A stretch of DNA of 45,555 bases from Nitrospira sp. (GTDB taxonomy: Bacteria; Nitrospirota; Nitrospiria; Nitrospirales; Nitrospiraceae): assembly GCA_019636815.1 (NCBI GenBank), contig JAHBWT010000027.1:1-45555 (forward strand). The letters run 5' to 3'. The notes under the pieces are model-generated. The model ran no database searches. It saw nothing but the letters and a program-made list of their open reading frames with translations, and had not been told where the DNA came from. A program made the translations under genes and the position numbers. The stretch's first letter is position 1. Every line of letters begins with the position of its first letter. Of this stretch, positions 16,846 through 27,081 are shown piece by piece.

Positions 16846-19800
16846 CTACAGTCGATCCAGATCGATCACAGTCAAATATGACGCAAAGAGGTTGTGCTGC
16901 CGTCGCCAGCGCAGATTGGGGTTGCGATTCAGGGCGAGAAAGGTCCGGTTAATGGTATCCGGCAGGTTGAAGGAAAACGATGTGAGCGGTACACCGCCGA
17001 GGAGATGCAGGTCGAGCGCGGCTTCCAGTAACGACAGCGTCGCGTCGTCCACTTCGGTGCCGCTGAGTTTGCGGTAGGCAGCCGCGTCGGCCAACCCCTC
17101 TTCAAGATGCTTGACGGCATGCGGCACCCGTCCGAGCTGTATCGCCGAATAGGCCATGTGATGCGAGGCGGCCGACGCTTCTTGTAAATAGGTCTCCATC
17201 CCGCGGTCACGCCACAGCGAGCGCAGCGCGTGTCGCCGTGTCTCGAAACTCGCAAAGGCTGCTTCGTGATCGCCGTTCCCGCGGTGCGCCTGAGCCAAGA
17301 GGCCGGCGACGATCGGCCAATAGTCGGCTTTGGTCAACCGGACGGCTACGGCGCCGGCCGGCTCCGTACGGCGCATCGGCTCATCGCTTTCCAACAGCCG
17401 CCGGGCTTGAGTCAGTGCCTCGATCGCTTCGGGGTACCGTTCCAGTGCCAATGCCGACGCGCCCAGGCCCATTGAGGCCTTCAAGCGTTCCACTAGACTT
17501 TCTCCGGCGGTCGCCGACACCAACGCCGTATAATCCTCGAGCGCGTTGTCATACCGTCGACCGACATAATGATAGAACGCCGCGCGATCGAGCACGAGGG
17601 TGCGGTAGCCGGACAAGGCTTCGTGGCGCGACACCAGGGCGAGGGCGTTCTCGATATTCGCAGCAGCCTCGGCATAGTGACCGCGATGGTATTGGCTCCG
17701 CGCGTCGGATAGCCGGAACGACAACTCCGAACCAGGATTCAGAAACGGCAGGCGTTCCCGCTCTTCAAAATGCAGCAGCGCCAGATGGTGGTTGCCCAAG
17801 GCCGCTTGCAGCAGACCAAGCTCGTGCAAGAGCGCGGCTTTCCGCCGGATGTTGCGCGGCGACAGATCGAGAGCCAGGTAATATCGGCTGTGTGCGAGCA
17901 TCGCCATCCGTTTGTCGCCGCTATGATGAAATTCTCGGTGCGCCAGGTATCCATACAGATGATGCACTTCCGGGCTGCGCGGCAAGGCGATCAAGGCCGG
18001 AGCGAGAATCTTTATGTCCTTCTCGACCTCGGCGCGGTGCCGTCCGATGTCGGTCAGCTCGGCGAGTCGTTGTCCACGTAAATACGCCTGCACGAATGCG
18101 AGCTCGGGCGCCTCCGGCTGATCCGCAAACCGGCCGGTATAGGCGGCGAGCAGTGTCTGCCAGGATTCGCCCGCGCGGAGCTTGGCTTCCAGATATCCTT
18201 CATGGGCTTCCAGAGAGCGGTCCTGCCGGATCACTTCGTCGAATAAGCCGGCCGCCGAATCCAGACGACCCGCGGCGAGCTCCACATAGGCCCGTTCCAG
18301 GACAATATCGGCCAACACCGCGTCGGCATGCTTGCGCTCGGGATGACCGGACGGGACGGCTGCCGACCACAGTTTTCCCATCTCGTATGACAACTGCTCA
18401 TAGTCGTCGTGCGCGGCGAAATCGATGGCTCGCAGCAGGACGGCGCGGCGGCGGTCGTAGCTCTCGGTCTCGGGAAGCAGTCTGAACAACCGGTCCTTGA
18501 TCGACTCCTGGGTCTCGGGAGTGGTGTCCAAGACGATGCGTTCTGCCTCGAGCAACAACGCGAGCTCGCTGCCGGGAGGAACATCGCGCAAGCGGGATGC
18601 GATCAGCAGTGCGTGTTCGGAACGGGAGCGGCCCGCCAGCAGCTGGCGTCGATAGGCGTCGGCATATTGCAGCCGGTCCCGCTCGGACAATCCGGCATGA
18701 GTCGATAGCCGGCGGTAGAAGCGGAGCAACCGCTCGCGCTCGTCGAGGAGACGCAGAAATTTCTCCTGCTGCAGGGCCACCACCTTGAGTGTCAGCGCGT
18801 CGTTCAGTTGAGTCATGTCCGCGGCATCGGCGATGCGCAGGGCGTGATCCTTGTCGCCCAGCACATCGACGATCTCACTTACGACCAGCGTGACCAACAG
18901 CTTGAGATCCGGCGGATACTGCTGGATGAGCCCGTTGAGTCGCGCTTGCCTCTCCGCTTGCCGTTTCGCGAACTCGGGACTAACCTTTCCATGCGGGAGG
19001 CGTTGCTCTTCCCGGCGGAAGTTCACCAGCTCCAACAGCACGGAGGCCCATTGCGAGACCACGCCCTGTGGGGCATCGAGCCGCTGGAGTTGGTGCAAGT
19101 GGTATTCGGCCGATTCATACTCGTGTAAGCTTAGATGTTCGACCACGATGCGTCGCAGGACCCCGATTCTTCGCTCGGGCTCACTGAACTCCGGCAACAG
19201 CCGCTTGAACAACAGTAATCGCTGCCAGGGATCGCGTTCGACCGGAATTTCCGCTTCGATTCGTTCAGCGGACCATTCGCGTGGCACCAGCCCTGTCGGC
19301 GGCAGGGAATAGATCTGCAAGTACCCGCCCCGCGCGCACGTCGCGATCAGCCGGTTTCCGGCCGGCGCCGGGTATTGGCAATTGTGGCGACCGCTGGTCA
19401 GTTGCTCATAGGAGCCTTTTTCGATCGGGAGCTGTCGATCACCGTCGAAACGCGCGCGGAACAGAATGCCGTTATCGTTCCCGTCGATAAGGCCGTCGAA
19501 ATTGGTGTCGTTGAGAAACTGCGTGAAATACACGTAGTGTCCGTCAGGAGAAAATGCCGGGAACCCACTCGTCCCCGGCATATCGGGAACGTACTGCTGG
19601 ACGGGATCCTGTTCATCCAACCGATGGAGGACGAACCCCGGCGCAGCCTGCGTCATGAACCCGAAGCGCCGGTCCGGGTTCTGCTCAAAACGAACGTAGA
19701 CCAGCCACCGTCCGTCCGGAGAGATGGCTGGGGAGGCGATGTTCTGCCGAAGCAACAGTTCGCCCGGTTCGCCGCGGGTCTGGCCGGTCGACAGTTTTCG

Positions 19801-20286
19801 CAGCTCGCGCGTTTCGAGGAGGCTGGAACGCAGCAGCGCTCCGACGTGCCGTCCATCGGGGAACCAGAAAAGATCGAGGGCTTCCGTTCCTTCCTTGGTC
19901 AGGCAGCGGCGCTTCCGTTGTTGCAACTGAAAGAGACAAACATCTCCGCCGGCGTTCTCTTGGTAGGAAATATAGAGGAGAGAGGTGCCGTCAGGGCTCA
20001 GGCGCGGATGACTTACGTCGGCGTTGTCGTCGAACACCAGCTCCGGCGCGTTGAGCACGAGATGCTGGCGATGGAGTTCCGCAGTCGAATTGGCCTTGCT
20101 GACGTAAAACAACATCACCTGATCGCTGGCCAGTTGCCCCTGATAGTGATCGAATCGGCCGGCGGTCAACCCGGTCAACGATTCGAGTCGATCCGGCTCG
20201 CGTCCGTCCTCGGCAGACGACAGCGAGGAGAGGGCGAGGCACAAACCCCAACTCAGGAAGAACATTCGTGCGGCGATGCTCAACAT
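16846..20286 (-). CDS. TolB-like beta-propeller / TPR-repeat exported protein
   Basis: 1146 residues with a signal peptide (hydrophobic about 8-24, cleavage near SSA). Residues about 30-330 hold TolB/PD40-type propeller blades, with repeated patterns such as HPRLSPDGTSLLYIS, SPAISPDGRWLVYVRF and FPAFSPDGHYVYFT. One blade carries a calcium-loop-like DTNFDGLIDGNDNG. From about 370 to the end the protein is all-helical with TPR-like units (for example HYAEAAANIENALALVSRHE, RYDNALEDYTALV and RYPEAIEALTQARRLLES). It is presumably periplasmic or outer-membrane-associated and mediates protein contacts. It is the last gene of a three-gene minus-strand unit and overlaps the preceding lipoprotein gene by 7 bp. 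Specific function unknown. Confidence 0.8.
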   Translation of the reverse strand: MLSIAARMFFLSWGLCLALSSLSSAEDGREPDRLESLTGLTAGRFDHYQGQLASDQVMLFYVSKANSTAELHRQHLVLNAPELVFDDNADVSHPRLSPDGTSLLYISYQENAGGDVCLFQLQQRKRRCLTKEGTEALDLFWFPDGRHVGALLRSSLLETRELRKLSTGQTRGEPGELLLRQNIASPAISPDGRWLVYVRFEQNPDRRFGFMTQAAPGFVLHRLDEQDPVQQYVPDMPGTSGFPAFSPDGHYVYFTQFLNDTNFDGLIDGNDNGILFRARFDGDRQLPIEKGSYEQLTSGRHNCQYPAPAGNRLIATCARGGYLQIYSLPPTGLVPREWSAERIEAEIPVERDPWQRLLLFKRLLPEFSEPERRIGVLRRIVVEHLSLHEYESAEYHLHQLQRLDAPQGVVSQWASVLLELVNFRREEQRLPHGKVSPEFAKRQAERQARLNGLIQQYPPDLKLLVTLVVSEIVDVLGDKDHALRIADAADMTQLNDALTLKVVALQQEKFLRLLDERERLLRFYRRLSTHAGLSERDRLQYADAYRRQLLAGRSRSEHALLIASRLRDVPPGSELALLLEAERIVLDTTPETQESIKDRLFRLLPETESYDRRRAVLLRAIDFAAHDDYEQLSYEMGKLWSAAVPSGHPERKHADAVLADIVLERAYVELAAGRLDSAAGLFDEVIRQDRSLEAHEGYLEAKLRAGESWQTLLAAYTGRFADQPEAPELAFVQAYLRGQRLAELTDIGRHRAEVEKDIKILAPALIALPRSPEVHHLYGYLAHREFHHSGDKRMAMLAHSRYYLALDLSPRNIRRKAALLHELGLLQAALGNHHLALLHFEERERLPFLNPGSELSFRLSDARSQYHRGHYAEAAANIENALALVSRHEALSGYRTLVLDRAAFYHYVGRRYDNALEDYTALVSATAGESLVERLKASMGLGASALALERYPEAIEALTQARRLLESDEPMRRTEPAGAVAVRLTKADYWPIVAGLLAQAHRGNGDHEAAFASFETRRHALRSLWRDRGMETYLQEASAASHHMAYSAIQLGRVPHAVKHLEEGLADAAAYRKLSGTEVDDATLSLLEAALDLHLLGGVPLTSFSFNLPDTINRTFLALNRNPNLRWRRQHNLFASYLTVIDLDRL

Positions 20287-20933
20287 GCCTTGATGCTCCA
20301 GAGACCTTCATCATCCTGAATCTGCCCGCCGCATGGCACGGTCGCGAGGTGGCGTTGTCGCCACAGCTGGCGGATCGTCTCCTGCCGCTCGGCGGGTTTC
20401 CGCTCGTACAGGTACCGCCAGAGCTGCTTCCGGCTACGGTTCACGCGCTGAATGGCGGCGCTGGTACGAATAGCCGGCTGGTCTCTGGAGCAGGTTTCGG
20501 GTGTTTCGATCAACAGACCGGAGCGCGCCTCGCCGATGCAGCGTCTGACCAGCAGATTGTCCAAATAATCCAGTTCGCTCAGAGGCAGTTGTTGGAGCTG
20601 AACCAGTTGACCCAGGGCATCATGACCGAGATCCACACCGGCCTCTTCCAACCGACCTCGCGTGAAGGGCACGCCTTTCGGAACGATGGCGGCCTCGCGC
20701 AATGCATTGGCCAACGGCAACAGCTCACCGCTGGCTTGTTCTTCCAGCACGGTTTTCCGATCGAGCATCACGACGTCCGGCGCACTGATACAGGCGCTGA
20801 GCAGCAACGCCGTCGCCGCAACGATCCCGCCCCGGCCGATCGAGGCCCTGTGTCGAACTGCGTGTAGAATCATTCTGGTCCTTTTCATCAGAGGTCTATG
20901 AAAGGCCGCGAAGGTCTGGTTCGCGGCGGTCAT
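20280..20933 (-). CDS. Hypothetical lipoprotein of the AsmA-like operon
   Basis: 217 residues from ATG 20933, which overlaps the upstream AsmA-like stop as ATGA; internal ATGs at 20888 and 20873 would give a more standard signal length. The hydrophobic stretch IVAATALLLSAC is a good lipobox. The mature N-terminal part (VVMLDRKTVLEEQASGELLPL) resembles the start of small envelope lipoproteins that accompany AsmA-like proteins such as E. coli YdbH (partners YnbE/YdbL); this is a contextual comparison, not a firm homology. Several cysteines are present (RRCIGEA, PETCSRD, TVPCGGQ). The C-terminal part is Arg/Gln-rich. Confidence 0.65.
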   Translation of the reverse strand: MTAANQTFAAFHRPLMKRTRMILHAVRHRASIGRGGIVAATALLLSACISAPDVVMLDRKTVLEEQASGELLPLANALREAAIVPKGVPFTRGRLEEAGVDLGHDALGQLVQLQQLPLSELDYLDNLLVRRCIGEARSGLLIETPETCSRDQPAIRTSAAIQRVNRSRKQLWRYLYERKPAERQETIRQLWRQRHLATVPCGGQIQDDEGLWSIKAC

Positions 20934-23900
20934 GATGCCTTTCGGTTCCGGGAGGCAATCCACAACGGGTTCAACAACGGCTCGATATGCCTGGTCATGA
21001 ACGGGCCCAGCGCAATGCCGCGGATTTCGTCGATTGTCAGCAGTTCTCCGATCCCGGCCAGGTCGACTTTCAATGCGGCCAACCCTTGGGACATTTCCAT
21101 TCTGGCGAACTTGGGATAGCCGAGGGCCAACGCGAACCGCAGGCGATTGAGCCCGGTATCCTCGCGAAACGGGTCGAGTAAGTCCAGCATGTCTTCCACG
21201 TGTTGGCGAGTCAGGCGCAGGATCTGAATCCGCCCGTCGAGTTCAAGCCTGGCCGGCACGAACGTGAACGCAAGGTTGCCGTCAAGCCGCTGTCGGCTTG
21301 TGCCGATCCGCACTCCCGTGACGTTGCCGCGGAACTTGATCTGCTCGGCGCCAGGAGCGTAATCGAAGATCACCTGACCGGAAATGGTGCCCTCGTCCTT
21401 TTGAATTCTCAGTTTGTTCAGTGCGAACACGTTGTTCTTTACGTGCAGGCTTCCGATAATGGGTCCCATCGTGCGCTCCTGCCAGCGGAGCCGGTCGATC
21501 TTAAAGACGCTCTGATTGGCAAGAAACGGCTGGGCGTCCTGGTACCGGTTTGTGGAGAAATGATTCCGTTCCGAGTCATGGATCACCGAAAGCCCGTCGT
21601 CGGCATCCCACTCGACGGTCTCATCGAGCTGAATTCGGCCGCTCATGGCTTCGATGGACAATCCGGAGTGGGGGACGTTCACACTCACGTCGTCCATCTC
21701 CACAGCCGCGGCAATGTTGAACAACGTGCCGTCACTGGAATAGACCGTCAACGGTGCGGTCACCAAGCCCCGGCCTTGAAAGACCCCCGACGGTTGGCTC
21801 AATTCCCGCAGGGACTGCGTTAGCTGGCCGGTCAACGTCAGCTCGCGCAGCGATTGTCTGGACGTTCCGGAAGAAGGCGGTGTGCCGGCTCGGTTCAGGG
21901 ACTTGTTCAACGTGATGTGCGTGCCGCCGCCTTTGTTATGAAGGGTGAAATCGTCGAGGACGAACGTTTCCAACCGGCTGAGATGAGCCCGGCCGCTGAT
22001 CGTGACGTCGGAGATCGGATAGAAAGGGAGATAATTTTGCCGGACATTCTGCAAGGCCCAGGTCATGTGCAGTTCCACGTCGCCGTCCACCGGGTTTGAG
22101 TCGGCGCTGAAATCGAAGTGTTGCGTCACGGCGACGACGTGGATATCGCTGCCGCTGTGGATGATCTTCAAGCGAGGGGCTTTCAAATTGGCACTGCCGG
22201 TGAGGCGGCCTGCGCGCTGCGATCCGGATATGTGCAGTGAGCACTGGGGGAGGTCCACCGCTGTGGTTCCGTCGTCAACGGCGACGCCGTGAGCTTCGAG
22301 GGTGATTGATTGATCGGCGGCCAAGCTGTTCAACGGACCGTCCGTCAACGCCGGCGCCTTCTGGTTGTCCCGCATCACGAGCAGGCCGTGTATGCGGCCC
22401 TGTTGTTCGAGCGACCCGGTGAAGCGCGACCAATCGATCGGGTACTGTTCCCGGACATGCTTCGGAATCCAGGCGTTCAGGACCGTCGCGCGGTCGATCG
22501 CGACGCGGCTCCGATGTGTCAACCAACCGGACGAGGGGTCGAAGGTCGCTTGGATCGACAGCGCGACGGCGGGACCCATCCTGAAATCCGCGCGGGTGTG
22601 CATCGCCGCCTCGGTGTACTTGGCCACTGCGGCCAAGCGGGGGTTGGTGTCCACCGGTTGGCCGTTGAGCCGCGCGCGTCCGAGATCGATCTCCACCGCG
22701 AGTTTGTGCGACGCGTCGAGACCGGTATGTTCGGCGCGCAGTTCGATCAGAGCAGATTCAAGCGCTAGGCCGGGACGATGCATCTTGAAGTGGGAGAGCG
22801 TCGCCGCAACTGTATGGACGAGTTCGAGTTTGCCGGTTCGGCCGAGGTTCCGGTAACGGCCGGACACAGAGGCTTCCATGCCGGCGCGCTCCAGTCTGAT
22901 CCCATGGGATTCCATGTCTGGAAGCCATTTGGCGAGTGCGTCCAGTTTAGCGATCTTGACGATCAGATCGGTCCCGGCGTCATCATCCTTCGCCCAGGCG
23001 GTTGCCGAGATGTCCAGCTTATCGACAAGACCGGTAAGGGTTACCCGTCCGGAAACCGGCAGAGGGGAATCGCGCCGCTCGAAATCAGTCAATTCCCAGC
23101 GGAATCCTGTCTGCGTTGCCGCTCTCTGCAGCAGGCCTTGAGGATCGCCGATGTGGACGGCCGCGGAACGAATCGTGCCGGAAGCAGAGGATGGTGTTTG
23201 CCCATCAAGCGGCCACTCGTGACTTTCGAAACTGACCGTTGGGTGTGCAATGCTGACGATCTGTCCGTCACGGTTCCGGTAAGTCACGTGTTTGGCCGGT
23301 GCACTCAGCAGAAAATCGGCCCCATTGTCGGGATCGATGCTGCCATGCAGGTCGAGCGAGACCTGTTCCACTGCCAGAGACGGTCCACCCGGCTGCTGCC
23401 AGCGGACTTCATCGGCTCGTCCGGCCACTTCGACCCTGATCGTCCGCTCATGGTCGGGATCCATTGTGAACCGGCCGTTCACCTCCAGATCCTTCCCGTC
23501 CCAATCGGGGAGAAAACCGGTCTTGAGTTTCAATAACGGATCGAGTCGAGCATGGCCGCTGCCCAGCAGTTTCGGAATTGCCGAGTGATCCGCAAACTCG
23601 GCCGTGAACCCGGCCGACAGGGTTCCCTGCAGGAGGTCGAGCCGTGTCACCGCCAACCTGGTCGTTGCGCTCTCCGGGACGAATTCAGCAGTCCCTTGAA
23701 TATCGACGATGCGCCCATGTAATTCCAACGATGGATCGATCGTCTGTTTGAGTAGGCTGGCGACGGCTGAGAATTCAGCCGAACGGCTGGCGGATAGATT
23801 GAAAGTGACCACCGCCTGTAGTTCTGCCGCGGAGCTATTGTGGTGTGCACTGTCGTGAATCGTCAGCCGGGTGGGCTCCTCATCAGCGGGCGACCTCAGT

Positions 23901-24555
23901 GTCACCTTGGCAGCGGAGTCGCCTGGTATGAGTCGGCCTTCCGCCATTAGTCTGAGACCGTCTAACTCGAGTCGGCGCACGCGGTCGCCCTTTGCATCGA
24001 GCTCGGTACGAGTCCAGCCAGACCGGCAATGGAGCATCGATGGATGCTGATGGGAAGGGGTACCCATTCCAGCTGAGCCACTTTCGAAAGCGGCTCGTGC
24101 GATTCGAGTTTCGGTTGATCTTGGTTGCCGAACAGATCCCATGTGTAGGGCCCACCCTCTTGGACGACGTCGTGCAGACGGAGGGATCCGGCATCAATCT
24201 GTTCGACCGCTATCTCCTTCCGCAGTAAAGCCCTGATCGACCAGCGGACGGACAAACGGTCCATTTCGAACATCAGTGGCACATGATGTCGGTGGATGTC
24301 CGGCGAACTGATCCTCAGGCCTTCAATCTGCAGCTGACCGGACAGCGGGGCCAGATCGAGTCGCCGGTAATCGATGGCGATGCCGTTGGGTAACGATATG
24401 TACGAATTGAGAGTCTGTTTGAAATAGGGTTGATTGAGTTGCGCCAACAACACCTGATAGCCCGCCGTCGACCCCAGAACAAGCACGGCACCGGCCGCGA
24501 GAAACCACAACAGTCTTCGCTTTGAGGCCGATGGCTGAGGAGGCTCGCCCTTCAT
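20930..24555 (-). pseudogene. AsmA/YdbH-like large envelope protein, frameshifted
   Basis: Two reading frames together encode one protein of about 1200 residues. The first runs from ATG 24555 to about 24016 (cytoplasmic N-terminus, one transmembrane helix at about 14-32, then AsmA-type FKQTLNSYISLPNGIAIDYR). The second continues in another frame from about 24015 to the stop at 20930. Homology-like text crosses at IHRCSIAGLAG / RTELDAKGDRVRRLELDGL, so a single base appears missing near 24005-24022. The C-terminal quarter (QVIFDYAPGAEQIKFRGNV, DLAGIGELLTIDEIRGIALG) looks like the YdbH/AsmA group. These bridge-like proteins have been linked to phospholipid transport to the outer membrane. Either the gene is recently inactivated or the base is a sequencing error; the long downstream frame is otherwise intact. 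Confidence 0.75.
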
Positions 24556-25275
24556 GAGGTAACGTGCCCGTTTTTATAGACGATCACAAGAGGGAAGCCG
24601 CTTTCTTCATCCTACAGGCAGGCCTTCGTTTCCCATTCGGCTGGCATCGCCAGCACGGGATTCGTCTCCGATCCGCGGCGGGAGGTGTCGAATCGCTGGT
24701 GGGCAAGATTACTCGATATGGAAGAGGTCCCCTTCGGCTTACCTCTCTGCCATCATGGCCAAGATAAACAGCTTGTCGATGACTCCAGGTGGCTTTCGAG
24801 CGCCTGGCCGTATGTGAGATCGCCATCGATCCGGACATCTCTTTGAAGGCGCACGAAGGTATTCCCATCCCGTGGCGGCGCGTGTCTTCCAACGAGGTGA
24901 CGATTCGTCGGAGCATCCGGTGTTCGGAAGGCCAGTCGGGTCTCTCCATGTCCGATAATCGTGTTGCCTTGCTAAGGTCCAGGATGATTTGTTTGTGAAC
25001 GGAGGCCAATCAGGAGAACGATGATCACGAGGAGGGTTTCATCGGCTATCTCCTTTCGATGTAACGGCATCGTGAAGCTAGGTGTCTGTAACCTGGGCTC
25101 ACAGGATCTTTGGATGTTGCAATGGCGGGACTGATGATCGAGACTCGATCGACTCTCACCCGGGGCCAGCCATCCGGCATGATCGTCCGGCGTCACGGTG
25201 GCTCCAATGCCGAAGGGCAAAGGCGCGTGGAGCCCCACGGGCGATACACAGCCTGGTCAGCGGTCACTCAGCAGT
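24556..25275. other. 720-bp gap with no recognisable gene
   Basis: Several open frames exist on both strands, but none has a convincing start and family. On the minus strand a start-less frame (about 24955 down to 24776) reads as plausible protein (for example RLQRDVRIDGDLTYGQALES). Further upstream, AAAGGAG is followed by an ATG whose frame stops after five codons, while a neighbouring frame there encodes a hydrophobic LLVIIVLLIGL. This is compatible with a decayed small membrane-protein gene. I regard it as gene debris. Confidence 0.35.
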
Positions 25276-25446
25276 TCAGAAGACTTTCCGCAGAGCCTCC
25301 AGCAACATCAGGTCGAAGTTCAGACGGTATAAACTGAGTTGCAGAGCTTCGAACGTATCGCCTTGCGCCCAGTGCTCAGGAAAGTTCGATAGATAGCCCA
25401 GCCACTGCTTTTCATCGTCTAGATAGCAATATTTGATCGCCTTCAT
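25276..25446 (-). CDS. Small HicB-like protein (56 aa)
   Basis: 56 residues, starting at ATG 25446 with GAGAGG just upstream. The sequence (YCYLDDEKQWLGYLSNFPEH followed by a TFEALQLSLYRL helix) has the beta-beta-beta-alpha start of HicB antitoxins. It has no C-terminal DNA-binding extension. The pattern is shared with the next gene (KYILWQDDNGWRGYLEGYPE ... SFEELQVKLWQL), so the two are probably diverged paralogues. No HicA-type partner is visible. It could be an orphan HicB-fold protein or a remnant. Confidence 0.6.
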   Translation of the reverse strand: MKAIKYCYLDDEKQWLGYLSNFPEHWAQGDTFEALQLSLYRLNFDLMLLEALRKVF

Positions 25447-25616
25447 CAGGGCCTCTCTCGGCTATGGAAGCAAACCCAGAGTTTTTAGCCATAGGTAAAT
25501 TCGAACACACGATTGCCGTATGGTCAAGGAACCACGGGAAACCAATCCCATGGCCGATTCGTGGTGGTTATCGAGGGTGGTGGTGGGAACAAATCAAGAG
25601 CTGAAGGCGGTTGCTC

Positions 25617-25904
25617 TTAGCACTTGCTGATTATCGAGAAGATAAGCTGCTCGACACGTGCCCGGCGTTCGACATGGGCGCGAGACATCGTAGGGGTGTG
25701 GCTGTGGTGCTGATCATTTTCTCCAGTGTGATGGTGGTCTTGTTCTCGTTCTGGCGATTGACCGGAGAGCTCTTGGTGTAGTTGCCAGAGCTTGACCTGG
25801 AGTTCTTCGAACGACTCCCCTTGGACTTCATACTCGGGATAGCCTTCCAGGTAGCCGCGCCAGCCGTTGTCGTCTTGCCAGAGGATGTATTTAGAGGAGC
25901 GCAT
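25617..25904 (-). CDS. Small HicB-like protein with His-rich tail (95 aa)
   Basis: 95 residues from ATG 25904; a TTG at 25907 precedes it directly. Residues about 5-48 form a HicB-like domain (KYILWQDDNGWRGYLEGYPE, then SFEELQVKLWQLHQELSG). The tail is rich in His, Glu and Arg (EREQDHHHTGENDQHHSHTP) and could bind metal, though that is speculative. It has no ribbon-helix-helix and no adjacent toxin. Its 5' end overlaps the open frame of the broken metE on the opposite strand. Confidence 0.6.
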   Translation of the reverse strand: MRSSKYILWQDDNGWRGYLEGYPEYEVQGESFEELQVKLWQLHQELSGQSPEREQDHHHTGENDQHHSHTPTMSRAHVERRARVEQLIFSIISKC

Positions 25905-27081
25905 CAAGGAAAGTATAGCCGGACATTTTATATACGCAAGGAAAGAACGGAAACAAAAATTAGGGGATTGCGATCAAAAACAACTCGAGAAAGCGGAAAG
26001 GTTAAGTCTGCACTATCTGCAGAAGGCGCTCGAATCATTTTGGTCGGCCAAGAGCACGGCGGTCGATCTGCACTACATCGCTGCCGAGCTGCGAATGCGA
26101 AATTGGTCTACCATGAAACAGGCTGGCATCGACCACATCCCGGTGGGGGATTTTTCGCTTTATGATCACATGCTGGACATGGCCGTGGCCGTCGGCGCCG
26201 TGCCGGAACGGTATCAAGGCGTACAGGATCCCCTCGTCAGATACTTCGCCATGGCTCGTGGTCTTCAGGACCGTGAGGCTGGCATCGATGTGCCAGCATT
26301 GGAGATGACGAAGTGGTTCGATACGAACTATCACTATATTGTTCCTGAGCTTGATCCTGACAAGCGGTTTGCGCTCAATGCGTCGAAACTCTTATCCGAA
26401 ATCGATGAAGCACGACGGGTCCTCGGCATCGATCCTCGACCAGTCATCCCCGGCCCCGTCACATTTCTGCTCCTGTCAAAAATGGCAGGTGGAGAGAAGG
26501 GCACTGCCACGCTCGATCTCCTCGACAACTTGCTTCCGGTTTATAAGCAGCTGCTCACCGGGCTGGCTAAGCGGCGGGTGGGATGGGTTCAACTCGACGA
26601 GCCCTGCCTCACCCTCGAGCTGGATGACTGTGCCAGATCTGCGTATCGGCTGGCTCTGGCACGTCTGACGACCCTCGAGGATCGCCCGCGCCTCATGCTG
26701 ACGACCTACTTCGGAGCGCTTCAGGACAACCTCGCCATCGCCGTCGGATCTCGTTGTGACGCCTTGCATGTCGATCTCGTGCGTGCCCCCGAACAACTCG
26801 ATGTGGTGCTCAAGGCGATTCGATCCCCGATGCGGCTCTCTCTTGGAATCGTCGACGGGCGAAATGTCTGGCGCACCGATCTCGATGCGGCCCATGCCAT
26901 CGTGCGGCGGGCCGTGCTGGCGTTGGGACGGGACTCTGTCATGATCGCGCCATCGTGCTCGTTCCTCCACGTGCCGGTTGACTTGGCCGGCGAACAGAAG
27001 ATCGACGAAGAACTCAAGAGCTGGCTGGCGTTCGCGGCACAAAAGCTTGACGAGCTTCGCAAGAGTACGACGCCTTCCTGA
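25867..27081 (+). pseudogene. metE: metE, N-terminal fragment (cobalamin-independent methionine synthase)
   Basis: The frame matches MetE from about nt 26017 onward: LQKALESFWSAKST, KQAGIDHIPVGDFSLYDHML, AEMTKWF-like LEMTKWFDTNYHYIVPEL, WVQLDEPCLTLEL, LHVDLVRAPE, GRNVWRTDLDAAH and the end [13 protein letters not shown]. The first 20 or so residues of the family (the LGFPRIG region) are not readable in this frame, so the 5' end is also degraded or replaced. The reading frame then runs out of MetE at about 27060 and stops at 27081. About 100 residues expected next (linker and first part of the catalytic barrel) are absent; the catalytic half resumes in another frame at 27066. An active enzyme is unlikely. 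Confidence 0.85.

Noticed and set aside
17238-18485. 415-codon plus-strand open frame opposite the propeller/TPR gene
   Set aside because: Arg/Pro-rich composition typical of the antisense of a high-GC gene; the minus-strand protein has clear repeats.
24584-25009. 141-codon minus-strand open frame
   Set aside because: No ribosome-binding site or family; Arg/Ser-rich second half looks like noise. Other frames in the same place look equally protein-like, so none is called.
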